Notes: generated by a model from the sequence alone, not told the origin. A stretch of 64,000 nt of DNA from Rhodospirillum rubrum ATCC 11170 (GCF_000013085.1 NC_007643.1:915001-979000); one strand, 5' to 3'. Counted from the first letter of the stretch, positions 35,317 to 44,325 are shown. Translations and numbers: made by a program.

Positions 35317-36312
35317 CTAGCCGTGGGAAAAGGTCGTGGCGTCAAGACGCCGGTCGTAAAGCAGGTCGGCGATATCGCTGACGCCGGGCACGCCGGCGGC
35401 ATCGGCGCGGCAGCGCTGACAATGGGTAAAGACGCTGATGTGGCGTCCGGCCTCGCGCTGGGCCCGGGCCAGCAGGGCCGGGCTGGGGGCGGGGAGATGG
35501 GCGAGGTTATGGGTGGGGATCAAGGCGATGATGTTGAACAACGAGGCGCCGGCGGCCGCCACTTTTTGGGCGACGGCGCCGATGTGATCGTCGTTGACCC
35601 CGGGGATCAGCACGCAATTGACCTTGACCACCATGCCGAGAGCCACCGCCTTGGCGATGCCCTCAAGCTGGTTGGCGATCAGCACGCGGGCCGCCTCGAT
35701 ACCCTCCAGCCGCTTGCCGCGATCGGCGATCACCGGCGAAATCACCGCCTGGATCTCCGGGGCGACGGCATTGACGGTGACGGTCAGGGTCTGAACACCA
35801 ACGGCGGCCAGCTCCTTGGCGCGATCGGGCAGGCGCAGGCCATTGGTCGACAGGCAGTTGATCAGCGTCGGAAAGTCCGCATGGATCAGGGCGAAGGTGT
35901 CGATGGCGTGATTGGTCGCCAAAGTGTCACCGGGGCCGGCGATGCCGACGACCGAGATTTCCGGGCAGAGCCGCAGCGCCCGGCGCACCACGTCAAGGGC
36001 TTGCTCGGGCTTGAGAAGCCGGCGCGCCACGCCGGGGCGGCGGTCGGAGGCGTTGAAATCCCGGGCGCAGAACTGGCAGGTGATATTGCAGGCCGGGCTG
36101 ACCGGCAGATGCAGCCGCCCGGCCCGGGCATGGGCCTGGGGGGCGGGGTCGAAGCAGGGATGGCGACCGCGCAGGGCGACCACCGGGGCGGTGGCGCGAC
36201 CGCCGTCGCCGCCGTCGCACGCCGTCCTGTCCCCGCAGCCGCCCCCCGCGCCACCGCAAGATGAAACTCCGCCGGCCGCAGGCTGGCGGGAAGGATAAGC
36301 AGGAACCGTCAT
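35317..36312 (-). CDS. marB: NifB-like radical SAM cofactor maturase
   Basis: A 331-residue radical SAM protein. RHPCFDP and Cys75-x3-Cys79-x2-Cys82 (CNITCQFC) are as in NifB, and the C-terminal HCQRCRADAAG is the other NifB cluster-binding motif. NifB fuses iron-sulfur clusters with a SAM-derived carbide to make the cofactor core. There is no NafY/NifX-like C-terminal domain. ATG 36312 follows AAGGAG at nine bases; upstream in-frame sequence lacks homology. The first 40 residues contain a Gly/Cys-rich patch (Cys19, Cys26, Cys32). It is the first gene of marBHDK. Confidence 0.9.
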   Translation of the reverse strand: MTVPAYPSRQPAAGGVSSCGGAGGGCGDRTACDGGDGGRATAPVVALRGRHPCFDPAPQAHARAGRLHLPVSPACNITCQFCARDFNASDRRPGVARRLLKPEQALDVVRRALRLCPEISVVGIAGPGDTLATNHAIDTFALIHADFPTLINCLSTNGLRLPDRAKELAAVGVQTLTVTVNAVAPEIQAVISPVIADRGKRLEGIEAARVLIANQLEGIAKAVALGMVVKVNCVLIPGVNDDHIGAVAQKVAAAGASLFNIIALIPTHNLAHLPAPSPALLARAQREAGRHISVFTHCQRCRADAAGVPGVSDIADLLYDRRLDATTFSHG

Positions 36313-36379
36313 GAAAGCCGTCTCCTTGGCGGAAACAGAAAAAGCGGACTCACGGTCTTGTGAGGGTGTGTCCGTGATA

Positions 36380-36397
36380 GTCTGGCCTGGGCCAGAC
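36380..36397. promoter_or_regulatory. perfect palindrome in the mar leader
   Basis: GTCTGGCCTGGGCCAGAC has eight-base perfect arms around TG, 68 bases before the marB start. On RNA it would be a very stable small hairpin; on DNA an operator. A second, weaker inverted repeat AGAAGA/TCTTCT lies at 36420-36440. Confidence 0.5.
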
Positions 36398-36703
36398 CCG
36401 GAAAGCATCCTGTTTTGTCAGAAGACAAAAAAGATCTTCTGCTAACAGCTTTGCTTTGTTGAATATGTTACCGAACGATCTTTTCGCGAAACCGAGCGTG
36501 AATCAAATTACTATTTCTTCAGGGGTTATTTAGCGTGGGTTAAGGGAGGGGCGCTTTGGAAAAAAGGAAAAATCCCCGGGGCGGGGGGCGCGCCGGCTGG
36601 GCGACGACCCGAACGCCGCGCTTCGCAAAGGACCGATCCATGGTTGATCCCATCGAAGCCACCGATATCGCCGCCTGCGCCTGAAAGGGGCGAGGAGGGC
36701 TCA
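36398..36703. promoter_or_regulatory. mar promoter region
   Basis: Gene-free stretch between marB and the MFS gene end. It is A+T-rich from 36415 to 36535, where the mar promoter and its LysR-type activator site are expected. The remainder (36540-36703) is G+C-rich and shows no gene, nor a clear terminator for the MFS gene on its far side. Confidence 0.4.
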
Positions 36704-37939
36704 TCATCGATCCTTTGCCGGCGACAGGGGGACTGGCTCATTGGCCAGGGGCGGCGAGGGGGGCTGGTCGCGATCGCCCGCCTCATAGGCGGTGAGGGCG
36801 AGCGCCAGGGCGAGGAGGCCGAGGGCGAAGCCAAGGAAGCCGAGACTGGCCGGGCCAAAAAGCGTGATGAACAGCCCGCCCAGGGCGCCGCCGCCGCCGA
36901 TGCCCAGGTAGAGCACCGAGCTGTTGAGCGACACCGTGAAGCTGCCATAGGTTTTGGACAGCCCGAGCAGCCGGTGCTGGATCGGCACCAAATACATCCA
37001 ACCGGCCATCCCCCAGACCAGCAAGACAAGGCACGACAGCAGCGGCGACGGCTGAACGAGGCTGACGCCAAGAAGGGCCGCCGTCTGCGCGCTGATGGCG
37101 AAGATCAGCACGCTGCGGGTGCCAAACCGATCGCTGCCATATCCCGACGCGGCGTTGCCGGCCACCGCGCCGATCCCGAAAAACACCAGGGCGATGGGAA
37201 GAACCGGCAGGCCGTCCCACAGGGTGTCGGCCAGGATCAGGCTGATGTAGCTGTAGACCGTATGTTCCGACAGCACCGCCAGGAAGGTGATGCCAAGGGG
37301 CGCGAGAACGGCGGGGCGGGAAACGGCGGCGAAGCGCTCGCGCAAGGTATGGATGCCCGGCGCGGCCAGGGCGGGCAGCAGCACGGCCAGACCGGCCAGG
37401 GTCAGCAGGCCAAGGCCGACGACGCCGATGAACGTCGCCCGCCAACCCAGGGTCTGGCCGATCAGGGTGCCAAAGGGAATGCCCAGCGCCGTCGCCACCG
37501 TCATGCCGCCATACACGATGGACAACGCCCAGCCCTTGCGCTCGGGCGGCACAAGCTGCGCGGCGACGGCCACCGCCTGGGGGGTGTAGCTGGCCGCGCC
37601 GAAGGCGGCGATGATCCGGCTGAGGGCGAGGAGGGCGAAAGAGGGCGCCGCCGCCGAGACGATATTGCCGAGCGCGAAGACGCCGAGGGCGAAAAGCAGC
37701 GATCGTCGCCGCCCCCATCCGCCGAGAAGCCAGGCGCTGACGGGGGCGAACACGGCGTAGGAGACGGCGAAAAGGGTGATCAACTGCCCCGCCGCGGCTC
37801 CCGACACCGCGAAGTCGTCGGCGATCTCGCGTAGAACGCCGGCGACGATGAAGGCATCGGTGCCGATGGCGAAGGTGCCAAGCCCAAGGACCCAGAGCAG
37901 CGGTTTGTTCACGGGCTCGGTATGGGAAAGAGAGGTCAT
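36704..37939 (-). CDS. MFS exporter (AraJ/DHA1-like)
   Basis: A 411-residue major-facilitator protein with 12 predicted helices. AWLLGGWGRRRSLL matches the loop 2-3 motif, SRIIAAFGAASYTPQAVAVA helix 4 and GWALSIVYGGMTVATALGIPFG the motif C helix of antiporters. AraJ-, PbuE- and YdhP-like members export purines, sugars or drugs; the substrate is not visible. It starts just after the chimeric remnant on the same strand and may be co-transcribed with it. Confidence 0.82.
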   Translation of the reverse strand: MTSLSHTEPVNKPLLWVLGLGTFAIGTDAFIVAGVLREIADDFAVSGAAAGQLITLFAVSYAVFAPVSAWLLGGWGRRRSLLFALGVFALGNIVSAAAPSFALLALSRIIAAFGAASYTPQAVAVAAQLVPPERKGWALSIVYGGMTVATALGIPFGTLIGQTLGWRATFIGVVGLGLLTLAGLAVLLPALAAPGIHTLRERFAAVSRPAVLAPLGITFLAVLSEHTVYSYISLILADTLWDGLPVLPIALVFFGIGAVAGNAASGYGSDRFGTRSVLIFAISAQTAALLGVSLVQPSPLLSCLVLLVWGMAGWMYLVPIQHRLLGLSKTYGSFTVSLNSSVLYLGIGGGGALGGLFITLFGPASLGFLGFALGLLALALALTAYEAGDRDQPPSPPLANEPVPLSPAKDR

Positions 37940-37943
37940 GGTT

Positions 37944-38501
37944 TCATGCGACTCCTGGTGTCACCGTGTTCCAGACTTTGTCGAAGGCCGACAGCAAGGC
38001 CTTCACGTCGTCCCCGCTATGGGCGGCGGTCGGTGTGACTCGCAAGCGCTCGGTGCCTTCGGGAACCGTCGGGGCGTTGACCGGTTGGACATAGATGCCG
38101 AAGTCATCGAGCAACCTGCGGCTTATCTCCTTGCAACGATGGGGATCGCCGACCAGAACCGGCAGAACGTGGCTGTCATCGGAAACCAAGGGAATGCCCA
38201 GCCGCTTAAAGCCGGCCTTCACTTCGGCGACGCGGTCGAGCAGGCGTCGGCGCAGCTCGGGGTGGCGGGTGTTATAGGTCAGGGCGGCCAAAGCCGCCGC
38301 CACCACCGGGGCCGGGCTGGAGGTGCTGAAAACGAAGGCCGGGGCGTAGGAGCGCACGGCGTCGACAATGGCCTGCGGAGCGGCGATGCCCCGGCCCATG
38401 GTTCCGGCGCCGATGACGGCCACGGCTTGCCCGGAGGGGGGCTCGCGCAAGGGGGGAACGGCGGGGGGACGGAGGGGACTGTCGTGCGCGCTCTCTGGCA
38501 T
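37944..38501 (-). pseudogene. chimeric remnant: 3-hydroxyacyl-CoA dehydrogenase start joined to 5-aminolevulinate synthase end
   Basis: A 185-codon open frame. Codons 1-40 end in AVAVIGAGTMGRGIA, the NAD-binding start of 3-hydroxyacyl-CoA dehydrogenases. From codon 41 it becomes AAPQAIVDAVRSYAPAFVFS, then VGDPHRCKEISRRLLDDFGI and YVQPVNAPTVPEGTERLRVT, the C-terminal part of 5-aminolevulinate synthase. The catalytic lysine region of the synthase and the rest of the dehydrogenase are missing. A deletion between two genes probably fused them near 38381. There is a GAGG site before the ATG, so it may still be translated, but neither activity can be kept. Confidence 0.75.
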
Positions 38502-38762
38502 GGGAACCTCGACCGGGTCGGGTGTTGCTGAGGAGGCGGGGGACCCGTTGAAAGGGTGAAAACGAGTCCTCGTGTTGTTTTTGTTGTGACAGACCTCTTT
38601 TCTTTTGTCTAGTATGTTGATAGTCATTGTGTACGTTTTTGGAGCGCGCGCCGGTTGTGGTCCGGTGCGCCCGTCTTCGAGGATCCTTGGCACGTTTGCG
38701 GGCCGTCCCCGTTGGCCGGTCCGCTCAACCGCGCGCCCTTGGGGGCCGCACCGGAGGGGAAA
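38502..38762. promoter_or_regulatory. divergent promoter region of the peptide transporter
   Basis: A short A+T-rich segment at 38565-38645 (TTTTGTCTAGTATGTTGATA) lies between the chimeric remnant and the binding-protein gene, a likely promoter position. The rest is G+C-rich leader. Confidence 0.35.
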
Positions 38763-40358
38763 ATGGGAACCATGCGGTGGGTGTTGCTCGCGGCTTCGGC
38801 CGCTTTGTTGATGGCGCCGGCGTCTTTCGCCGTCGCCGGTACGCCAAAAGACACCTTGGTTTTCGCCCGTAACATCGACGAGATCATCTCGCTCGATCCG
38901 GCGGAAAACTTCGAAAGCGTCGGCGGAGAGACCCTTAACAATCTTTACACCCGCCTTGTGACCTTCGCGCCGGGGGATTTCGGCACGCTGGTCGGCGGAG
39001 CGGCCGAAAGCTGGACGGTCAGCGAGGATGGCAAGGTCTTCACCTTCAAGATCCGTCCGGGTCTGACCTTCCCCTCGGGCCGTCCGCTGCGCGCCCAGGA
39101 CGCCGCCTTTTCCTTGCAACGCGCCGTTATCTTGGAAAAGACCCCGGCGTTCATCCTGACCCAGTTCGGCTGGACCAAGGACAACGTCAAAGACCTGATC
39201 CAGGCTCCCTCCGACGATACGCTGCGGCTGACCCTTCCCGAGGAACGGGCGCCCAGTCTGGTGATCAATTCCCTGACCGCCACCGTCGCCTCGGTGGTCG
39301 ACGCCGAGGAAGCCTTGGCCCACGCCAAAGATAGTGATCTGGGGTCGGAGTGGCTGAAGACCACCGCGGCGGGGACGGGGGCCTATCGCCTGATCGAGTG
39401 GAAGCCCAAGCAGGCGCTAAGCTTTGAGGCCAACCCCAAGTATTACCTTGGCGAGGTCCCCTTGAAGCGGGTGATCGTCCGCCATATTCCCGATCCATCG
39501 AGCCAGCGGTTGCTGCTTGAAAAGGGCGATGTCGATATCGCCCGCGACCTCACGCCCGATCAGATCGCCACCTTGGAAGGCAAAAAAAACTTCCATATCT
39601 GGACCGATCCGAAGCAGACGGTCTATTACCTGAACCTCAACCTGAAAAACCCCGAGCTGGCCAAACCCAAGGTGCGCGAGGCGATCCGCTGGCTGGTCGA
39701 TTACAAGGGTCTGGCCGAGACGGTTTTGAAGGGACGGGTCGAGGTTCATCAGGCGATCATCGGCAAGGGAACCTTCGGCTCGCTCGACGAAACCCCCTTC
39801 CGCCTCGACGTGGCCAAGGCCAAGGCCCTGCTCGCCGAAGCCGGGGTGGCCGACGGCTTCAAGATCACCATCGACAGCGCCAATTCCCCACCGGCCTCCG
39901 ATATCGCCCAGTCCCTGCAATCGACCTTCGCCCAGGCTGGCATCACCCTTGAGATCATCCAGAGCGATCGCAAGCAGTTGCTGACCAAATACCGGGCGAG
40001 GGCGCACGATATCGTGATCATCACCTGGGAACCCGATTACCTCGACCCCCATTCCTCGACGGATTATTTCACGCGCAATACGGATAATTCCGATAGCGCC
40101 AAGTCGAAGACCCTGGCGTGGCGGGCGTCGTGGGATATCCCGGAGCTGACCCGCGAGACGGACAAGGCGGTGCTGGAGATCGATACCGAGAAGCGCAAGG
40201 CCGCCTATCTCGCCTTGCAACGCGAAATCCAGACCGACTCGCCGATCGTCGTGCTCTTCCAGAAGGTCGACCAGACCGCCGGACGCCAAGAGGTCACCGG
40301 CTTCGACTCGGGACCAACCGGCGATACGCTGGTTTATGCCCGCATTCGGAAAGATTAG
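38763..40358 (+). CDS. dipeptide/oligopeptide-type ABC binding protein (SBP family 5)
   Basis: A 531-residue periplasmic protein with a signal peptide (VLLAASAALLMAPASFAVAG). DTLVFARNIDEIISLDPAEN, the YTRLVTFAPGDFGTLVGGAA region and LRAQDAAFSLQRAV are family 5 blocks. ATG 38763 follows GGAGGGG. It starts a five-gene operon encoding a complete importer. The ligand could be peptides, nickel-like chelates or another small molecule. Confidence 0.87.
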   Translation: MGTMRWVLLAASAALLMAPASFAVAGTPKDTLVFARNIDEIISLDPAENFESVGGETLNNLYTRLVTFAPGDFGTLVGGAAESWTVSEDGKVFTFKIRPGLTFPSGRPLRAQDAAFSLQRAVILEKTPAFILTQFGWTKDNVKDLIQAPSDDTLRLTLPEERAPSLVINSLTATVASVVDAEEALAHAKDSDLGSEWLKTTAAGTGAYRLIEWKPKQALSFEANPKYYLGEVPLKRVIVRHIPDPSSQRLLLEKGDVDIARDLTPDQIATLEGKKNFHIWTDPKQTVYYLNLNLKNPELAKPKVREAIRWLVDYKGLAETVLKGRVEVHQAIIGKGTFGSLDETPFRLDVAKAKALLAEAGVADGFKITIDSANSPPASDIAQSLQSTFAQAGITLEIIQSDRKQLLTKYRARAHDIVIITWEPDYLDPHSSTDYFTRNTDNSDSAKSKTLAWRASWDIPELTRETDKAVLEIDTEKRKAAYLALQREIQTDSPIVVLFQKVDQTAGRQEVTGFDSGPTGDTLVYARIRKD

Positions 40359-40361
40359 GCC

Positions 40362-41432
40362 ATGGCCGGTCCGTTCGATCAGGGGGGAGCCGCCGTCACC
40401 GGCGGCTTTCCCTCGGCCCGGGTCGCGCGCGGCGGGGCGCGGGGATTGGGGCTGGCCGGGCAGGTCGCCATCACCCTTCTCGGCCTCTTGCTGGTGACCT
40501 TCCTCATCGGCCGGCTGACGCCGATCGATCCGCTGCTCGCCCTGCTTGGCGATCGCGCCAGCGCCGCCACCTACGCCGCCGCCCGCCAGCGGCTTGGCCT
40601 TGATCTGCCGCTCTGGCGGCAGTTCGCGGTTTATGCCGGCGAAATCTTGCGCGGCAATCTCGGCCGCTCGACCCTGACCGGGCAACCGGTGCTGGCCGAT
40701 ATCGCCCAGTTTTTTCCGGCGACGTTTGAGCTGGCCAGTCTGGCCATTTTTTTCGGGGTCGTCTTTGGCGTGCCCGGCGGCGTTGTCGCCGCGACCCATA
40801 AGGGCGCATGGCCCGACCATGTTCTAAGGCTGGTCACCCTGGTGGGCTATTCCGTGCCGATCTTCTGGCTTGGCATCGTTGGTCTGGTGGTGTTTTACGC
40901 CAAGCTCGATTGGGTCGCCGGTCCGGGCCGCATCGATATCCTCTATCAGGATATCCCCGCCGTCACCGGGTTGATGCTTGTCGATACCGTTCTCGCCCGC
41001 TCGCCCGAGGCCTTCCTCGACGCCTTGCGCCACTTGATCCTGCCCGCGGCCATTCTCGGCTATTACGCGGCGGCGGTGATCGCGCGGATGACCCGGGCGG
41101 CGATGCTGGCCGAGCTCAGCCAGGACTACATCCTTACCGCCCGGGTCAAAGGCCTCGGCCGGCGGCGGGTGATCTGGGGCCACGCCTTTCCCAACGCCCT
41201 GGTCCCCATCATCACCATCATCACCTTGTCCTATGCCTCGCTGCTGGAAGGGGCGGTGCTGACCGAAACGATCTTCGCCTGGCCGGGGCTGGGCCTTTAC
41301 ATCACCCAGTCGCTGTTCAACGCCGATCTCACGGCGGTTCTGGGCGGGACGCTGGTGGTTGGCGTTTTGTTTATCGGCCTAAATCTGCTGGCCGATCTTT
41401 TCTCCATTCTGGCCGATCCGAGGGTGCGATGA
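40362..41432 (+). CDS. peptide-type ABC permease (DppB-like)
   Basis: A 356-residue permease with the DppB/OppB layout: first helix around GLAGQVAITLLGLLLVTFLI, DPLLALLGDRAS, then the domain with VTLVGYSVPIFWLGIVGLVV and the EAA loop TARVKGLGRRRVIWGHAFPN. It starts three bases after the binding-protein stop and overlaps the next gene by ATGA. Confidence 0.9.
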   Translation: MAGPFDQGGAAVTGGFPSARVARGGARGLGLAGQVAITLLGLLLVTFLIGRLTPIDPLLALLGDRASAATYAAARQRLGLDLPLWRQFAVYAGEILRGNLGRSTLTGQPVLADIAQFFPATFELASLAIFFGVVFGVPGGVVAATHKGAWPDHVLRLVTLVGYSVPIFWLGIVGLVVFYAKLDWVAGPGRIDILYQDIPAVTGLMLVDTVLARSPEAFLDALRHLILPAAILGYYAAAVIARMTRAAMLAELSQDYILTARVKGLGRRRVIWGHAFPNALVPIITIITLSYASLLEGAVLTETIFAWPGLGLYITQSLFNADLTAVLGGTLVVGVLFIGLNLLADLFSILADPRVR

Positions 41433-42319
41433 CCCTGTCAGCGTGGTTGTTCACCGAGACACCGGCTTCGCGGCGGCAGGCGCGGTGGGGGGCGCTGGCG
41501 CGCGGGGGCGTGGCGCTTCTGGGCAATCGGCTGGTGTGCGGCGGTCTGGCCGTCGTCATCGCGCTGGGGGTGGTGGCGGTCTTCGCCCCGGCCCTCGCCC
41601 CCTATGATCCGCTCGTTCAGGACCTGTCGCAGCGATTGCGCCCGCCCTCGGCGGCGCATTGGCTGGGAACGGACCATCTTGGCCGCGATATCTTCAGCCG
41701 GGTTCTGTGCGGAACGCCGATCACCTTGTCGATCGTCACCATCGCCGCCCTGACCGTGCTGCCGGTCAGCCTGATCATCGGCATGGTCGCTGGGTTTTTC
41801 GGCGGGATCGTCGATGCCGTGCTGATGCGTACGACCGACGTCTTCTTGTCGTTTCCGCTGCTGGTGCTCGCTCTGGCCTTGGCCGCCGCCCTGGGGCCCG
41901 GGCTGGTGAACGCGGTGATCGCCATCGCCCTGACCGCCTGGCCGCCGCTCGCCCGACTGGTGCGGGCCGAAACGCGCCGTTTGAAACAGGCCGATTTCGT
42001 CGCCGCCACCCGGCTGCAGGGCGCCTCGGCGCTGCGTCTGCTGAGCTTCGATATCCTGCCCCTGGTGCTGCCCGCCGCCCTGACCCGGCTCAGTCTTGAT
42101 CTCGCCGGCATGATTTTGATCGCCGCCAGCCTTGGATTCCTGGGGCTGGGGGCTCAGCCGCCCTCGCCGGAATGGGGGGCGATGGTCGCCGCCGGCCGCA
42201 CCTTCCTGATGGATCAGTGGTGGGTGGCGACCCTGCCCGGCGTGGCGATCTTCATCGTCAGCTTTGCCTTCAACCTGCTTGGCGACGGCGTCAGCGAGGT
42301 TCTTGATCCAAAGGAATGA
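41429..42319 (+). CDS. peptide-type ABC permease (DppC-like)
   Basis: A 296-residue permease. HWLGTDHLGRDIFSRVLCGT is the DppC/OppC signature, and the EAA-type loop is AATRLQGASALRLLSFDILP. The ATG overlaps the previous stop; translation is probably coupled. Confidence 0.9.
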   Translation: MTLSAWLFTETPASRRQARWGALARGGVALLGNRLVCGGLAVVIALGVVAVFAPALAPYDPLVQDLSQRLRPPSAAHWLGTDHLGRDIFSRVLCGTPITLSIVTIAALTVLPVSLIIGMVAGFFGGIVDAVLMRTTDVFLSFPLLVLALALAAALGPGLVNAVIAIALTAWPPLARLVRAETRRLKQADFVAATRLQGASALRLLSFDILPLVLPAALTRLSLDLAGMILIAASLGFLGLGAQPPSPEWGAMVAAGRTFLMDQWWVATLPGVAIFIVSFAFNLLGDGVSEVLDPKE

Positions 42320-42325
42320 CCGGTC

Positions 42326-43156
42326 ATGAATACTCTCAGCCCTTTGCTCGATGTGCGAACCCTATCGGTGGACTTTCCAACCCGTCACGGCCTTGCCGCC
42401 GCCCTGCGCGGGGTCTCGTTCTCGGTGGGACGCGAAAAGCTTGGCATCGTCGGCGAGTCCGGTTCGGGCAAATCAACCGTCGCCCGGGCGATCCTCGATA
42501 GTCTTCCCCCCCAGGCCCGGGTCAGCGTCGAGGGATTGACCTTCGAGGGGGCCGATCTGCGGACGATGCCCAAGGCAAGGCGGGCGGGGCTTCTGGGCCG
42601 CCGTCTGTCGATGGTGCCGCAAGACCCCCGTTTTGGCTTGAATCCGGTGATCAGCGTCGGCCGCCAAATCGCCGAAAGCTATCGCCTTGTCGGCGGCCAT
42701 GGTCGGCGCGAGGCGCGGGCCCTGGCGCTCGACGCCCTGGCGATGGTCAAGATCGCCGATCCGCGCGCCACCTATGATCGCTATCCCCACCAGTTGTCGG
42801 GGGGGATGGGGCAAAGGGTGATGATCGCCATGATGCTGGCGCCGGGGCCCGCCTTGTTGTTCGCCGACGAGCCGACCTCGGCGCTGGATTCGACCACGAC
42901 TGGGCATGTCCTTGAAACCCTTCATGATCTGGTTTCGGCGCGCGGCATGGGGTTGGTTCTCATCAGCCATGACCTGGATCTGGTCGCCGCCTTTTGTGAT
43001 CGCATCTTGGTGATGAACCAGGGGGAAATCGTTGAGAGCTGCCGGGCGGGCGATCTGTCGCGCGTCCGCCATCCCTATAGCCGGCGGTTGCTGGCGGCGG
43101 TGCCCCGGCTGCCGGTGCCCCGCGACAGGAGTTCCGCCGCCCTGGGGGGGCGGTGA
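42326..43156 (+). CDS. peptide-type ABC ATPase 1 (DppD-like)
   Basis: A 276-residue ATPase: Walker A GESGSGKST, signature LSGGMGQRVMIAMML, Walker B LLFADEPTSALD. The C-terminal tail RVRHPYSRRLLAAVPRL is the DppD-type extension, but the usual Cys-containing iron-sulfur segment found in many DppD proteins is missing. Confidence 0.9.
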   Translation: MNTLSPLLDVRTLSVDFPTRHGLAAALRGVSFSVGREKLGIVGESGSGKSTVARAILDSLPPQARVSVEGLTFEGADLRTMPKARRAGLLGRRLSMVPQDPRFGLNPVISVGRQIAESYRLVGGHGRREARALALDALAMVKIADPRATYDRYPHQLSGGMGQRVMIAMMLAPGPALLFADEPTSALDSTTTGHVLETLHDLVSARGMGLVLISHDLDLVAAFCDRILVMNQGEIVESCRAGDLSRVRHPYSRRLLAAVPRLPVPRDRSSAALGGR

Positions 43157-43914
43157 TGGCGGCGGCGGGGGTATTGCTTCATGTGCGCGATCTTTCGGTG
43201 CGCTTTGGCAAGGCGGTGGCCCTGCACCCCCTGTCCTTCGATGTCGAGCCGGGCGGCTGCCTGGGGCTGGTTGGGGAATCGGGATCGGGCAAGACCACCC
43301 TGGTACGCGCCCTTGTCGGCCTGATCGACGGCTGGCGTGGGGAGATCCGCATCGACGGCCAACCGCTGGCGCCCCATCGCGACCGCAAGGCCTTCGCCAG
43401 GTTGGTGCAGATGGTCTTTCAAGATCCCTATGGCTCGCTGCACCCGCGCAAGACCATCGAAACCCATCTGGCCGAGCCGCTGGAAATCCATGGTCTGGCC
43501 TATGGGGTCGGGCGGATCGCCGAGGCCTTGGCCGATGTTGGGTTGGCCGCCGAACTGCGTTACCGCTATCCCCATCAGCTGTCGGGGGGGCAGCGCCAAA
43601 GGGTGGCGATCGCCCGGGCCTTGATCCTCAAGCCCCGGCTGCTGTTGCTCGACGAGCCGACCTCGGCGCTCGATGTGACGGTGCAGGCCGATATCCTTGA
43701 CCTTCTCGACCGGCTGCGGGCCGAGCATGGCTTCACCAGCGTGTTGATCAGCCACAATCTACCGGTGGTCGCCCGCCTGTGCGAGCGCATCCTGGTTCTG
43801 GCCAAAGGCCGCCTGTGCGAGGAGATCGACCGCGACTCCCTCGCCTCGGGTCTGGTCGCGACCGCCGAGGCCCGCGCCCTGATCGCCGCAAGCCACCCCC
43901 GGGCCTATCGCTAG
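43153..43914 (+). CDS. peptide-type ABC ATPase 2 (DppF-like)
   Basis: A 253-residue ATPase: Walker A GESGSGKTT, FQDPYGSLHPRKT (the block typical of DppF/OppF), signature LSGGQRQRVAIARAL and Walker B LLLLDEPTSALD. The GTG at 43153 overlaps the previous stop; ATG 43156 is an alternative. It ends the transporter operon. Confidence 0.9.
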   Translation: MMAAAGVLLHVRDLSVRFGKAVALHPLSFDVEPGGCLGLVGESGSGKTTLVRALVGLIDGWRGEIRIDGQPLAPHRDRKAFARLVQMVFQDPYGSLHPRKTIETHLAEPLEIHGLAYGVGRIAEALADVGLAAELRYRYPHQLSGGQRQRVAIARALILKPRLLLLDEPTSALDVTVQADILDLLDRLRAEHGFTSVLISHNLPVVARLCERILVLAKGRLCEEIDRDSLASGLVATAEARALIAASHPRAYR

Positions 43915-44009
43915 ATGTTTAGTCCCAGAAATTGGTGGTGCGGATCGAGGCTGAAACGAGCCGGTTCGGTTAACCAGGTTTTGCAGACGAATTCGTAGGG
44001 CGTGAGCCC
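43911..44009 (-). pseudogene. C-terminal remnant of an IS481/IS3-like transposase
   Basis: On the minus strand the frame reads GLTPYEFVCKTWLTEPARF and then SLDPHHQFLGLNI, ending in TAG. This is the conserved tail of integrase-type transposases related to IS481. Only about 32 codons remain, and the stop overlaps the end of the ATPase gene on the other strand. It marks the edge between the transporter operon and the damaged accessory DNA to the right. Confidence 0.7.
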
Positions 44010-44325
44010 TGCTTACCGTTTCGGAAGCGCATTCGACACACCCCGGCACAACCCGCCCGGCGCAAGATCGGGCGCGATGAACGATACCCCTGCGGATCAG
44101 GCAAAAAGTTCAAACATTGCCTGCTCCCGTAACTAGATATTAAGCCGTTGATTCCAGATCAAAATCAGCGGTTTTTTGCTTTGTGGAATCCAAAGCTTTC
44201 AGATCGTCGTGGAAGCGCCAGCGGGAAAGTCCTGTCGCAAAATCGGTGGCCACTCCGTCAAGTTTTTCCGCTGAGTAGGGCAAATCAGAAACGAAATCGG
44301 GGGCGCGACTGGGGGCGCGTGCACT
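44010..44325. other. gene-free spacer
   Basis: About 315 bases between the transposase tail and the lysR remnant. No credible gene, repeat or terminator was recognised. Confidence 0.4.

Noticed and set aside
34453-36264. Plus-strand 603-residue open frame over marH and marB
   Set aside because: Antisense to two genes with clear active-site motifs; no homology.
7093-36312. Molybdenum nitrogenase (nifHDK) as the identity of the D/K genes
   Set aside because: No other nif genes are present, subunits are shorter, and the surroundings are sulfur metabolism; the set matches the mar type instead.
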